NCBI GenBank assembly: GCA_022841665.1
Contig: JALHRB010000002.1
Location: 1 to 64,000, forward strand
From: Pseudolabrys sp.
Lineage (GTDB): Bacteria; Pseudomonadota; Alphaproteobacteria; Rhizobiales; Xanthobacteraceae
DNA: 64,000 bases
Reading direction: 5' to 3'
A program made the position numbers and the translations under genes. The notes beneath the pieces were generated by a model. The model saw nothing but the letters and a program-made list of their open reading frames with translations. It made no database searches and was not told the DNA's origin. Below are positions 54,123-62,695 of this stretch, piece after piece; position 1 is the stretch's first letter; each line of letters begins with the position of its first letter.

Positions 54123-54184
54123 TGGGCCGCAACCTCCCCAAGCCGAGATTTCACCTCAGCACCAACGAAGAGGTCTTCCGATGA
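54122..54184 (+). CDS. Possible 20-residue gene within the module
   Basis: A 20-codon frame beginning MGRNLPKPRFHLSTNEEVF. It starts on the last base of the preceding stop (TGATG) and its stop overlaps the next start (ATGA), the same coupling seen for the other genes here. It is too short to judge by composition. Confidence 0.4.
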   Translation: MGRNLPKPRFHLSTNEEVFR

Positions 54185-54477
54185 CCACATCAGCTGCAGT
54201 GACCGCGCTGCGCAAGCGCCATATCTGGCTCGATGCGCTGCCGGACACCATTGCCATTCCGGCACTCGAAGCACGACAGCGGCCGGCCACCGTCAAGGCG
54301 ATCGAGGATGCCACGCTCGACGACATCGCATTCGCGATGCTGGTGACGGAGGCGGAATTCAACGCCGTTGGCGACAAGCTGCATGCGCTGCGCAAGCTCT
54401 ACAGCCTCGCTCGCCAAGCCGGCGCGCTCGGTGCCGATCGCGCGGTCGGGGCGATTTCCGATGGGGGAGGCCGCTAA
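54181..54477 (+). CDS. Hypothetical phage-module protein
   Basis: 98 residues, helical (LEARQRPATVKAIEDATLDD, IAFAMLVTEAEFNAVGDKLH, ALRKLYSLARQAG). No family is recognised. Its TAA overlaps the next ATG by one base, indicating coupling to the ATPase gene. Confidence 0.75.
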   Translation: MTTSAAVTALRKRHIWLDALPDTIAIPALEARQRPATVKAIEDATLDDIAFAMLVTEAEFNAVGDKLHALRKLYSLARQAGALGADRAVGAISDGGGR

Positions 54478-55310
54478 TGGCGCTGCGCATCATCACGGCC
54501 GATCAGCGGCTCGCCGAGGCCCACACCAAGACCACGATGGCGATCTTCGGCCCCTCCGGTGTCGGCAAGACCTCGCTGCTCAAGAGCCTCCCGCCTGCGG
54601 AGACGCTGTGCATCGATCTCGAAGCCGGCATGAAGTCGGTCCAGGATTGGCCCGGCGACAGCATCCCCGTGCGCAGCTTCGCCGATGCTCTCGACGTCGC
54701 TTGCCTGGTCGGTGGCGTCGATCCGGCGGCGGATGAGAAGACCTTCTTCTGCGAAAGCCACTACCGGCACCTCAGAGACACCTATCCCGACCTCGTCCGT
54801 ATGATCGCGTGCAAGCGCATCATCTTCGTGGACTCCATCACCGACCTCACGCGCCTGGCTATGGCCTGGGCGAAGACGCGGCCGGAAGCGCAGTCGGAAC
54901 GGACCGGCAAGCCCGACACGCGTGGTGCGTACGGCCTGCTGGCGCGCGAAACCATCGGGCTCCTGAAGCACCTGCAACACGTGCCGGGCCGCACCGTGAT
55001 CTTCGTCGGGATCCTGGACCGCGTCACCGACGAGTTCAACCGCGTCACCTGGCAGCCGCAGATGGAGGGCGGCAAGGCCGCCCGCGAGCTCCCCGGCATC
55101 GTCGACCAGGTGATCTCCATGAGCCGGTTCGCGCCCGATGGCGACGCCTGGCGTCACGAACCCGATCGCGGCGAGGTGCGCCGCCTCGTCTGCCAGTCGG
55201 CCAATCCCTTCGGCCTGCCGGGCAAGGATCGCTCCGGCCGCCTCGACCTCACCGAGCCGCCCGACCTCGGCGCGCTGCTCCGCAAGATCAACCAGACCAG
55301 CAGAGGATGA
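54477..55310 (+). CDS. RecA-like ATPase, Sak4-type phage recombinase
   Basis: 277 residues. Walker A is GPSGVGKT at residues 25-32 and a Walker B-like strand is IIFVDSITDLTRLA. It resembles phage Sak4/AAA_24 proteins, which work with an ssDNA-binding protein and an exonuclease in annealing-type recombination. The next gene is a plausible SSB-like partner and a PD-(D/E)XK nuclease gene lies in the same run, which supports the call. Confidence 0.82.
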   Translation: MALRIITADQRLAEAHTKTTMAIFGPSGVGKTSLLKSLPPAETLCIDLEAGMKSVQDWPGDSIPVRSFADALDVACLVGGVDPAADEKTFFCESHYRHLRDTYPDLVRMIACKRIIFVDSITDLTRLAMAWAKTRPEAQSERTGKPDTRGAYGLLARETIGLLKHLQHVPGRTVIFVGILDRVTDEFNRVTWQPQMEGGKAARELPGIVDQVISMSRFAPDGDAWRHEPDRGEVRRLVCQSANPFGLPGKDRSGRLDLTEPPDLGALLRKINQTSRG

Positions 55311-56053
55311 CCACCATGTTCGACATGAACGATGCCGAGCCGCAGAAGACCGGCGAACTCATTCCCGACGGCACCTTCGCCAAGGTGACCATGATCGTCC
55401 GCCCGGGCGGAATCGATGGCCAGAGCGAGATCGACCAGGCGCTGCTCAAGGCGCCCAAGGACCCGTCGAGCGACGTGCGGATGCTCGACTGCGAGTTCAC
55501 CGTGGCGGAGGGACCGCATGCCAAGCGCAAGTTCTGGCAGATGTTCACCGTCCAGGGCGGCAAGGTCGACGAGAACGGCGTCTCGATCGCCTGGAAGATT
55601 TCGAAGAGCAGCTTCCGCGCCATGATCGACAGCGCGCTCGGCCTCGACTCGCAGGACATGAGCGAGGCGGCGAAGCAGAAACGCGTCCTGCGCGGACTCG
55701 CCGATCTCTCGGGCATCACCTTCGTCGCCAAGATCAGGATCGAGGCAAGCGAGGACGCCCGCTATGGCGATCAGAACCGCCTCGATCGCGTGGTGTTGCC
55801 AGGCGAGAAAGAATGGAAGCTCGTCATGGACGGCAAGGACGTGCCGGCAAGCCCAAGCCGCTCTCGTGGGACCGGCGGCAAAGCCGCTGCCGCGCAACCC
55901 GCCTGGAATCAGACAACGGGTCCGGGCGGACAGCCGGCTGCTGCGCCATCTCGATCACCGCAGACGTCCGGCGCGCCCGCCTGGTCGCAACCGTCATCCG
56001 GCACTGGCGCACCGGCAGCAAAGCCGCCGGGTCCGGCTTGGCTCAACGGTTGA
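55307..56053 (+). CDS. Probable single-stranded-DNA-binding protein of the module
   Basis: 248 residues from an ATG at 55307 that overlaps the ATPase stop. The N-terminal 185 residues contain strand-rich stretches (GTFAKVTMIVRPGGIDGQSE, KRKFWQMFTVQGGKVDENG). The C-terminal 60 residues are a disordered Q/P/A/S-rich tail (RSPQTSGAPAWSQPSSGTGA), a layout typical of SSB proteins. Assignment rests on context and architecture, not on recognised motifs. The open frame continues upstream only as shadow. Confidence 0.6.
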   Translation: MTTMFDMNDAEPQKTGELIPDGTFAKVTMIVRPGGIDGQSEIDQALLKAPKDPSSDVRMLDCEFTVAEGPHAKRKFWQMFTVQGGKVDENGVSIAWKISKSSFRAMIDSALGLDSQDMSEAAKQKRVLRGLADLSGITFVAKIRIEASEDARYGDQNRLDRVVLPGEKEWKLVMDGKDVPASPSRSRGTGGKAAAAQPAWNQTTGPGGQPAAAPSRSPQTSGAPAWSQPSSGTGAPAAKPPGPAWLNG

Positions 56054-56056
56054 GCC

Positions 56057-56290
56057 ATGACCGACGACGAGTGGCAGGCGCACGTCACGCATGAAGCGGC
56101 CAAGGCGATCGGCGAATGGCTCGAAGGAAGAGGACGGCTTCACCAGCCAATCCGCTCTTTGACCATGCCCGAGATCGAGGCCATGGCGCAGAACGCCATC
56201 AGCCGCTTCATCGTGCTGGCGTCGCAGCGGATCGCGGAAGCACCCGACGAGCCAGGGTCGCAGAAGCTCTCGATGCTGCTGTTGGGTTGA
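56057..56290 (+). CDS. Hypothetical small phage-module protein
   Basis: 77 residues, mostly helical (DEWQAHVTHEAAKAIGEWLE and TMPEIEAMAQNAISRFIVLA). It starts four bases after the preceding stop, and its TGA overlaps the TTG start of the next gene. No family is recognised. Confidence 0.7.
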   Translation: MTDDEWQAHVTHEAAKAIGEWLEGRGRLHQPIRSLTMPEIEAMAQNAISRFIVLASQRIAEAPDEPGSQKLSMLLLG

Positions 56291-56631
56291 GAGCCTGCAC
56301 CCTCTGCAGCCGCGAAGCTCGCGGCTTCTACTACACCCACCAGCTGCGCCCCGACCGCTATCCGACTTATCCCTTCTGCTCGCTGCGCTGCCTCAATGCC
56401 AGCGCCGCCATCGCCAAGAGGAACCACGGCGTGATCGACAAGACCGAACTGGAGATACAGGCGATCAAGGCAGCGCGGCGCAATTTTGCGGAGGTGCTGA
56501 CCGAGCTTGGACTGATGGCGCCGTTCCACGACCGAACTCCTGAAGAGATCGATCGGATCATCGAGGCCTGCATCGACGGCTTCCAGGAAGCTATGCGCCG
56601 CGAAACGCTCAACGACGACATTCCATTCTGA
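56287..56631 (+). CDS. DUF6511-like zinc-ribbon protein
   Basis: 114 residues from a TTG at 56287 that overlaps the previous stop. Four cysteines (C4-x2-C7 and C31-x3-C35, ACTLCSREARGFYY and YPFCSLRCLN) suggest a zinc site at the N-terminus, followed by a helical C-terminal part. It resembles DUF6511 proteins of rhizobial prophages. Function is unknown. The longer open frame overlaps the gene upstream and is not supported. Confidence 0.75.
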   Translation: MRACTLCSREARGFYYTHQLRPDRYPTYPFCSLRCLNASAAIAKRNHGVIDKTELEIQAIKAARRNFAEVLTELGLMAPFHDRTPEEIDRIIEACIDGFQEAMRRETLNDDIPF

Positions 56632-56639
56632 GGCCGGTC

Positions 56640-57425
56640 ATGGATATCGTCGACCTCAACCACGGCTCCGGATTCATTTACGGCCGCGCCCCCGCGCCGC
56701 CGCCGATCGGCGAGCGCATTGACGCCCTCGTTGACGGCGCGCTCATGGCAGAGCGTGCCGTCATGCCTGCGCGCGATTATCTTGGCGCGTCCCGCATCGG
56801 CGAACCGTGCGCACGCCGGCTCTGCTATGAGCTGATGCACGTGCCGGTCGATGACGGCGCCGATTTTTCCGGCCGCATGCTGCGCATTTTCGAAGCCGGC
56901 CATCGCTTCGAGGAAATGACCATCCGTTGGCTGCGGCTCGCCGGGTTCGATCTGCGCACGCACAACCGCGATCGCGAACAGTTCGGCTTCTCGGTCGCGG
57001 GCGGCCGCCTCCGCGGCCACATCGATGGCGTGATCGTCGGCGGCCCAGATGTCGGGATCGAGTATCCGGCCCTGTTCGAACACAAGGCGCTCAAGGCCTC
57101 CTCCTGGCAGGACGTCGTAAAGCGGGGCGTAAAGGCTTCAAAGCCGATCTACTGGGCGCAGGTCCAGGTCTACATGGCCTACCTCGCGGTCGAGAACACG
57201 CTGTTCGTCGCGCTCGACAAGGACACGCAGGCGCTCCGCTACGAACTCGTCTCCTTCGACCCACCGGCGGCGCAGGCGCTCTCGGACAAGGCGGTCGCCG
57301 TGATCCGCGCCGCCGCCGTTGGCGAGCTCCTGCCGCGCATCTCCGACGATGCCAGCTTCTTCATCTGCGCGTTCTGTCCGTATCGCATCCGCTGCCACGC
57401 GCTCGCACCGGGAGGCAATGCATGA
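56640..57425 (+). CDS. PD-(D/E)XK nuclease, Cas4/RecB-like, with Fe-S-type cysteines
   Basis: 261 residues. Candidate catalytic residues are D129 (GHIDGVIVGG), E147 and K149 (FEHKALKA) and Q174/Q176 (YWAQVQVYMA). Cysteines C57 and C62 near the N-terminus and three more at the C-terminus (FFICAFCPYRIRCHAL) match the cluster of Cas4/AddB-type nucleases. It may act as the exonuclease partner of the Sak4-like ATPase. No CRISPR array is present. Confidence 0.8.
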   Translation: MDIVDLNHGSGFIYGRAPAPPPIGERIDALVDGALMAERAVMPARDYLGASRIGEPCARRLCYELMHVPVDDGADFSGRMLRIFEAGHRFEEMTIRWLRLAGFDLRTHNRDREQFGFSVAGGRLRGHIDGVIVGGPDVGIEYPALFEHKALKASSWQDVVKRGVKASKPIYWAQVQVYMAYLAVENTLFVALDKDTQALRYELVSFDPPAAQALSDKAVAVIRAAAVGELLPRISDDASFFICAFCPYRIRCHALAPGGNA

Positions 57426-58726
57426 CCATCACCCTTTCCGAGAGCCAGCGCGCAGCGATCACCACGGTCAAGGACTGGTACGAGAACCGCACGAAGGAGC
57501 AGCAGGTCTGCCGCGTGTTTGGCTATGCCGGCGCCGGGAAGAGCACGATCGTCAAGTATGCGATCGAGGAACTAGGACTCTCGACGCCGGGAGCCGAGTC
57601 GAAGATCGGCGACGTGCTCTATGCGGCCTTCACTGGCAAGGCCGCGCTGGTCATGACGCGCAAAGGTACGCCAGCGTCCACCATCCATTCCCTCATCTAT
57701 CGTGTGTCGGAGGCGAGCCCGCAGGAGATCGAGAAACTCAAGCTCGAAGTCGCCGAGATACAAGCAAAACTGCCATCGCTCGGTGTCGCCGAACGCCTGT
57801 TCGAGGAGTCGCGGCTGCGCTCCCTCGAGTTGCGCCTGAAAGACGTGCATAAGCCGCGCTTCGTGCTCAATTCCGAGTCCGTCCTGCGCGATGCCAAGCT
57901 GCTCGTCCTCGACGAGGTGTCCATGGTCGGCGCGGAGATGGCGCGCGACCTCCTTGCCTTTGGCAAGCCGACCCTCGTGCTGGGCGATCCCGGCCAGTTG
58001 CCGCCGGTCAAGGGCGAGGGCGCCTTCGACACCGACAAGCCCGACGTGCTCTTGACCGAAGTGCACCGGCAGGCCGGCGACAGCGCCGTCATCCGTCTTG
58101 CGACCTGGGCGCGCGAGGGGAAACCAATTCCCTACGGCGAACACGACGAATTCGTGTGGAAGATGCGCCGGTCGGACGTGGACGCATCGGGCCTGCTGCG
58201 GGCCGGCCAGGTGATCTGCGGGCGCAATGCAACGCGCATGCAGCTCAACCTTGCCATGAAGCAGGCCGCAGGCTTTACCGCACCCTATCCGGCCGGGGCC
58301 GGCGAGAAACTGATCTGCCTGCGCAACCGCAACGACATCGGCCTGGTCAACGGCATGTTCGTCACCCTCGGCGAGATCGAGGAGGACGGCGACGAGATCG
58401 CCTTCAAGGCCGCGATCACCACCGAGGACGGACACAAGGTCGGGGGCGAGACCAACGGCAAGCGCGAGCGCTTCCGCATCTATCGCGGCCACTTCGACGA
58501 TCATCTCTCGCCCGATCCCGATCGGGACCGGCGCGACTATCATAAGAAGCGCACCCTGATCGAGTGCGTCTGGGGCTGGGCCATCACGTGTCACAAGTCG
58601 CAGGGCTCGCAGTTCGAAAACGTCGTGGTGTTCGACGACGGGCTCGGGCGCACGCCGCAGGACCGGGCGCGCTGGCTCTATACCGCCATCACCCGCGCCG
58701 AGCGCGGGCTCGTGCTGCTCGATTGA
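57422..58726 (+). CDS. RecD-like superfamily 1 DNA helicase
   Basis: 434 residues. Walker A is GYAGAGKST at residues 34-42, Walker B is LLVLDEVSMVGAEMARDLLA, motif III is LVLGDPGQLPPVKGEG, and the C-terminal UvrD_C_2 motif is ITCHKSQGSQFENVVVF. The final motif VI is YTAITRAERGLVLL. The ATG at 57422 overlaps the nuclease stop (ATGA). It probably serves phage DNA replication or recombination. Confidence 0.9.
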   Translation: MTITLSESQRAAITTVKDWYENRTKEQQVCRVFGYAGAGKSTIVKYAIEELGLSTPGAESKIGDVLYAAFTGKAALVMTRKGTPASTIHSLIYRVSEASPQEIEKLKLEVAEIQAKLPSLGVAERLFEESRLRSLELRLKDVHKPRFVLNSESVLRDAKLLVLDEVSMVGAEMARDLLAFGKPTLVLGDPGQLPPVKGEGAFDTDKPDVLLTEVHRQAGDSAVIRLATWAREGKPIPYGEHDEFVWKMRRSDVDASGLLRAGQVICGRNATRMQLNLAMKQAAGFTAPYPAGAGEKLICLRNRNDIGLVNGMFVTLGEIEEDGDEIAFKAAITTEDGHKVGGETNGKRERFRIYRGHFDDHLSPDPDRDRRDYHKKRTLIECVWGWAITCHKSQGSQFENVVVFDDGLGRTPQDRARWLYTAITRAERGLVLLD

Positions 58727-58733
58727 GGCGCCA

Positions 58734-61712
58734 ATGCTCGACCTCAACGACGCGCAACCTGTATGGCCGGTCGAGCGGTTTGACCTCGATGCCATCGTGT
58801 CGCGTCTGCGCGATAGTGCCGAGCAATGGGTTCCGCGGCTGTTCCCGAATGGCAGACGGGTCGGCGATGAATGGCGGCTTGCCAATATCCAGGGCGCCGC
58901 ACCGCGCAAGAACGGCTCTTGCGTGATCGCGCTTGCCGGCGAGCACGCTGGCGACTGGATTGACTTCGACGGTGGCCATGGCGGTGGACCGCTCAGCACA
59001 TTGGAGAATGCGACGGGCCTCAGCGGACGCGAGCTGTTCGCCTACGCGGCTGATTTGACAAATGCAGGCACGCAGCCGAGACGGTCCGCCGCCAAGCCCT
59101 CGTCCAAGCAGGCGGATCAGGCCCGCGAGATCGAACACATCCTGTCGAAGGCAGTGCCGATCGCGGGCACGCTGGGCGAGCGATATCTCGCTTCGCGTGG
59201 CCTACCGGCGTCCGACTGCTCCGACCTTCTGTTCCATCCCGACCTGACTCATTGGGAAAGCCGGCGTGGCTTTCCGGGCCTGGCAGCCGTGGTACGGGAT
59301 GTTGCCGGCAACCGCATCGCGCTCCACCGCACCTATCTCGCCGACGACGGCACCACCAAGGCGCCGGTCGATAACCCGCGCAAAATGCTGGCCTCGATCG
59401 CAGGCGGCGCCGTGCGTCTCGCCGATCTGACTGACGACCGTGTCATCGGTCTCGCCGAGGGCATCGAGACGGCGCTCTCGGTGATGACTGCCTGCGCGCG
59501 CCTGCCGGTCTGGGCAACGCTCTCGGCCTCCAACCTGGAACAGGTGGCTCTGCCCACCGAAGCGCGGAAGGTCGTCCTGCTTGCTGACCACGATCCCTCG
59601 GGCGCCGGCGCGCGCGCTGCCGAGACCGCTGCCGCCCGTCTGCACGCCGAGGGGCGGCGGGTCTTCATCGCCATTCCGCCAAGGGAGGGCGAGGATTTCA
59701 ATGACCTGCTGCTGCGCGACGGCGTCGATACCGTGCGCAGAATCGTTGAAGCCGCGGTCGAATGGGGCACCCACAGCAACGACGATCGCGTGATCCTCGC
59801 CATCGACAGCGGCACGCACAAGCCGATCGGCTTCGGGCAGTCGGATCGCCCCCGACCACAGTTGCGCGCCGATAACGGCGATCTGGCGCGCGCGGTGTCG
59901 CAGGCGTGGCAGATTCTACTCGCCGCCAATGATCCGCCCTGGATGTTCCGTGCCGCCGGATGCCCGACCTGGGTGGTGCGCGACGACGACGGCCTGCCCA
60001 TGGCGAAGCCCCTGACCGAGGACCGCCTGCGTCCGGTGCTCGCCCAACTCGTCGATTGGCGAAAGATTAATCGCAATGGCGAACTCGTCCCGGCCCATCC
60101 GCCCTTGCCGGTGATCAAGTCGATTCTGGCCACACCCGATCCGGCGCTTCCCGTCCTGACAGGCATTGTCACGACGCCCGTGTTTGGCCGAGAGGGCGAA
60201 CTCATCACCGAGCCCGGCTACCATCCGGCTGCGCGCCTGCTCTACGATCCGCCCAAGGGCTTCGTACTGCCACCGGTGCCGGCGAAGCCTACGCAATCCG
60301 ACATCGCCGTTGCGCGGTCTCTGCTGCTGGACGATCTCCTGGGAGATTTTCCGTTCATCGGCGAAGCCGAGCGCGCGCATGCGCTGGCGCTCCTTCTCGT
60401 CGGCTTCGTACGCGCCATGATCGATGGGCCGACCCCGCTACATCTGGTCGAGAAACCGACCCAAGGCACCGGTGCGACCCTGATGGTGGACGTGATGTCG
60501 GTCGTCGCGATCGGCTGCCGGGCGAGCGTCATGGTCGAAGGCAGCGACGACGAGGAATGGCGCAAGCGCCTGACCGCCAAACTGCGCCAGATCCCGTCCG
60601 TCGTCCTGATCGACAATCTGCGCCGGCCGCTCGACTCCTCGGCACTCGCTGCCGCGCTCACCGCGCCGTTCTGGGAAGACCGCATCCTTGGTGTCTCGGA
60701 AACGACGCGGCTGCCGATCCGCTGCATCTGGATCGCCACCGGCAACAATGCCGAGTTCTCGGGCGAGATGGCGCGCCGGCTTGTGCGCATCCGGCTCGAC
60801 GCCCGCGTCGACCAGCCCTGGCGCCGTAGCGGCTTCCGTCATCCCGATCTGGTGGGCTGGGTGCATGCCAATCGGGCAGACCTCGTCGCTGCTTGCCTGA
60901 CGCTATGCCGCGCCTGGATCGCGGCCGGCATGCCGCGCGGGGGCAAGCACATCGGCAGCTTTGAAGCCTGGGCTGCGGTTATCGGCGGCATGCTCGACGC
61001 GATCGGCGTGTCCGGATTCCTTGGCAACATCGACGAGATGCTCGACGCCTCCGACGGCGAAGGGGCGGTCTGGCGCGTGTTTGTCGGACAATGGTGGGAC
61101 CGCTTCGGTACAGCAGAGGTCGGCACCAGCGGGCTCTACGAGCTCGCCGTCAATTGCGAGCCGCCGCTTCCGCTCGGCACCGGCCGCGACCGTTCGCAGC
61201 GAATCCGGCTCGGCAAGGCGCTCGCGCGAATGCGCGACCGCGTGTTCGACATCGGCGGACTCAAAGCGCGCATCAGAGCCCTCGGGGTCTCCCATCAGGC
61301 CCGCCGCTGGCAACTCGCCCTCGAAGGGGAACGTGAAGAACGGTTTTCCGACTGCAGCCACGAACAAACAGGGGAACGTGGGGAACGTTTGCCGGACTCC
61401 TCCGAAGCAGAAAAAGGGGAATGTCAGGTGTCTGTCGACCAACGTTCCCCCCAACGTTCCCCGGCCTATCCCATTGATAATGAAGGCATCGGGGAACATG
61501 GGGAATGTGGGGAATGTTTTTCCGACCTCCGCGCGTGCGCGCGCGTACACAATAATAAAGAAGAGCAAACACATTCCCCACATTCCCCACATTCCCAAAA
61601 CGCCGACAATTCAGAGGCTTGTGCCGGGGAACATGGCGGGGAAGGTCGCCAAGCACGTTCCCCACATTCCCCGCTCGCCGATTCTCCCGATTGGCTGAAG
61701 GGGGTGCCGTAA
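58734..61712 (+). CDS. TOPRIM primase/helicase-type replication protein with repeat-encoded tail
   Basis: 992 residues. The N-terminal part resembles phage primases, with a TOPRIM domain at about residues 235-330 (VIGLAEGIETALSVMTACAR, KVVLLADHDPSGAGARAAET). The middle and C-terminal parts (about 510-760) resemble a helicase/ATPase domain, but its loop is KPTQGTGATL rather than a standard P-loop. The last 130 residues are low-complexity, with units such as GERGERL, GEHGECGE and HSPHSPHS. They are encoded by the GGGGAAYRTG array. Confidence 0.85.
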   Translation: MLDLNDAQPVWPVERFDLDAIVSRLRDSAEQWVPRLFPNGRRVGDEWRLANIQGAAPRKNGSCVIALAGEHAGDWIDFDGGHGGGPLSTLENATGLSGRELFAYAADLTNAGTQPRRSAAKPSSKQADQAREIEHILSKAVPIAGTLGERYLASRGLPASDCSDLLFHPDLTHWESRRGFPGLAAVVRDVAGNRIALHRTYLADDGTTKAPVDNPRKMLASIAGGAVRLADLTDDRVIGLAEGIETALSVMTACARLPVWATLSASNLEQVALPTEARKVVLLADHDPSGAGARAAETAAARLHAEGRRVFIAIPPREGEDFNDLLLRDGVDTVRRIVEAAVEWGTHSNDDRVILAIDSGTHKPIGFGQSDRPRPQLRADNGDLARAVSQAWQILLAANDPPWMFRAAGCPTWVVRDDDGLPMAKPLTEDRLRPVLAQLVDWRKINRNGELVPAHPPLPVIKSILATPDPALPVLTGIVTTPVFGREGELITEPGYHPAARLLYDPPKGFVLPPVPAKPTQSDIAVARSLLLDDLLGDFPFIGEAERAHALALLLVGFVRAMIDGPTPLHLVEKPTQGTGATLMVDVMSVVAIGCRASVMVEGSDDEEWRKRLTAKLRQIPSVVLIDNLRRPLDSSALAAALTAPFWEDRILGVSETTRLPIRCIWIATGNNAEFSGEMARRLVRIRLDARVDQPWRRSGFRHPDLVGWVHANRADLVAACLTLCRAWIAAGMPRGGKHIGSFEAWAAVIGGMLDAIGVSGFLGNIDEMLDASDGEGAVWRVFVGQWWDRFGTAEVGTSGLYELAVNCEPPLPLGTGRDRSQRIRLGKALARMRDRVFDIGGLKARIRALGVSHQARRWQLALEGEREERFSDCSHEQTGERGERLPDSSEAEKGECQVSVDQRSPQRSPAYPIDNEGIGEHGECGECFSDLRACARVHNNKEEQTHSPHSPHSQNADNSEACAGEHGGEGRQARSPHSPLADSPDWLKGVP
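61326..61672. repeat. Iteron-like array of GGGGAAYRTG, candidate replication origin
   Basis: About 15 copies in 350 bases. Direct copies start at 61326, 61371, 61380, 61416, 61491, 61500, 61509 and 61626. Inverted copies (CAYRTTCCCC or AACGTTCCCC) start at 61441, 61453, 61570, 61579, 61588 (partial), 61654 and 61663. An alternating GCGCGTGCGCGCGCGTAC and then an AT-rich AATAATAAAG segment sit at 61531-61563 between the main direct and inverted groups. Location inside a primase gene parallels known phage origins. Confidence 0.7.
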
Positions 61713-61755
61713 TGCCGCGCGCGCCCAATACCGGATTGGTCCACAGAGGCGCGCC

Positions 61756-62073
61756 ATGAGCCGGCAGCGTCTCCCCAATCGCCGGCCCAGCCTCACGACC
61801 CGGCTCGTGCACGACTGCCGGTCCTATTCGGTGACGGTCGGCTTCGATCCCGACACCGGCCGCATCGGCGAAGTGTTCACGCACGGCGCCAAGGTCGGCT
61901 CCGCCATGGACGGCATCCTCGACGATGCCTGCATCGCGCTGTCGCTCCTGCTGCAGCACGGCGTCGAGCCCACCGCGCTCGCTGCGAGCATGGGACGGCT
62001 TGGCGACGGCAAGACGCCCGCTTCGATCATCGGCGCGCTCGCCGACCTCATCGCCCACGAGGCGCAGCCATGA
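61756..62073 (+). CDS. Stand-alone TSCPD-domain protein
   Basis: 105 residues. It matches the TSCPD module found at the C-terminus of some ribonucleotide reductases (YSVTVGFDPDTGRIGEVFTH, AMDGILDDACIALSLLLQHG). No reductase gene is adjacent. Such proteins recur in phage and plasmid modules, perhaps in nucleotide supply. Its stop overlaps the next start. Confidence 0.85.
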   Translation: MSRQRLPNRRPSLTTRLVHDCRSYSVTVGFDPDTGRIGEVFTHGAKVGSAMDGILDDACIALSLLLQHGVEPTALAASMGRLGDGKTPASIIGALADLIAHEAQP

Positions 62074-62270
62074 GGTGGGCACCCAAAGGATACGGCGGAG
62101 AGCGGCGCCCTCCCGATCAGGTCAAACGCGATGGCTGGCACGAGCACGGCATCCTGGTGGTGAGCGTGCATGATCAATCTCTCACCTGGCCGGAGCGTGA
62201 ACTGATCCGGCAGCTCGGAGGAAAACTTTACGGCAAACGCTCGACGAACAAGGAGGCGTACCATGGCTGA
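62070..62270 (+). CDS. Hypothetical small phage-module protein
   Basis: 66 residues with a basic N-terminus (MRWAPKGYGGERRPPDQVKR) and a helical C-terminus (LTWPERELIRQLGGKLYGKR). No family is recognised. It overlaps the gene before by four bases and the gene after by eight. Confidence 0.75.
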   Translation: MRWAPKGYGGERRPPDQVKRDGWHEHGILVVSVHDQSLTWPERELIRQLGGKLYGKRSTNKEAYHG

Positions 62271-62691
62271 TTGGACGCCGGCTTGCGTGGAAGCGCGGCT
62301 GCACGAAGCGGCGGACGTGATGGCGCGTCTGCCGGAGGTGCGCGTGCAGGGTTACTACTCGCTGTGGCCGAAGATGCTCGCCGAGTTCAGCGATTTGGTT
62401 GGCCAGGAACCTCAGCGCCTCAAGCGTCCTCCTCCGTCTCCCGATGCCATCACGCGGATGGAGGAGACACTGGGCTGGTTGCGGTGGCTTGAAGCCGAGG
62501 ATGCGAAGCTCGCCTGGGCGCGCGCCGAGCGCACCCCATGGAAAATGATCTGCTGGCGGTTCGGTATCGCTCGCGCCACCGCGCATCGGCGCTGGCAATA
62601 TGTGCTGAGCGTGATCACGTGGCGGCTCAACGGGCGGAGGGTGCCGGGGAAGCGGTCACGGCGATTCGTGGTCGAAAGAGCCAAGGCTTGA
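62263..62691 (+). CDS. DUF6362-family protein
   Basis: 142 residues. The body fits DUF6362 of rhizobial prophages: VEARLHEAADVMARLPEVRV, GLVYYSLWPKM-like YYSLWPKMLAEFSDLVG, and a C-terminal helix-turn-helix-like part (KMICWRFGIARATAHRRWQY). In related phages such genes lie just before the terminase. Here the mer operon begins instead. Confidence 0.8.
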   Translation: MADWTPACVEARLHEAADVMARLPEVRVQGYYSLWPKMLAEFSDLVGQEPQRLKRPPPSPDAITRMEETLGWLRWLEAEDAKLAWARAERTPWKMICWRFGIARATAHRRWQYVLSVITWRLNGRRVPGKRSRRFVVERAKA

Positions 62692-62695
62692 GATT

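Larger units (their letters stand above)
53171..62691 (+). mobile_element. Prophage-type replication and recombination module
   Basis: Thirteen plus-strand genes, most overlapping by 1-8 bases, encode early phage functions. No terminase, portal, capsid or tail genes follow; the mer operon starts 4 bases after the last stop. It is either a remnant or the replication half of an integrative element. Confidence 0.75.

Noticed and set aside
56640-57425. CRISPR-associated Cas4
   Set aside because: Cas4-like nuclease motifs are present, but no other cas genes or arrays exist; it fits a phage recombination nuclease.
61326-61672. CRISPR array
   Set aside because: Repeats are 9-10 bases, in both orientations, without regular spacers, and lie inside a coding region.
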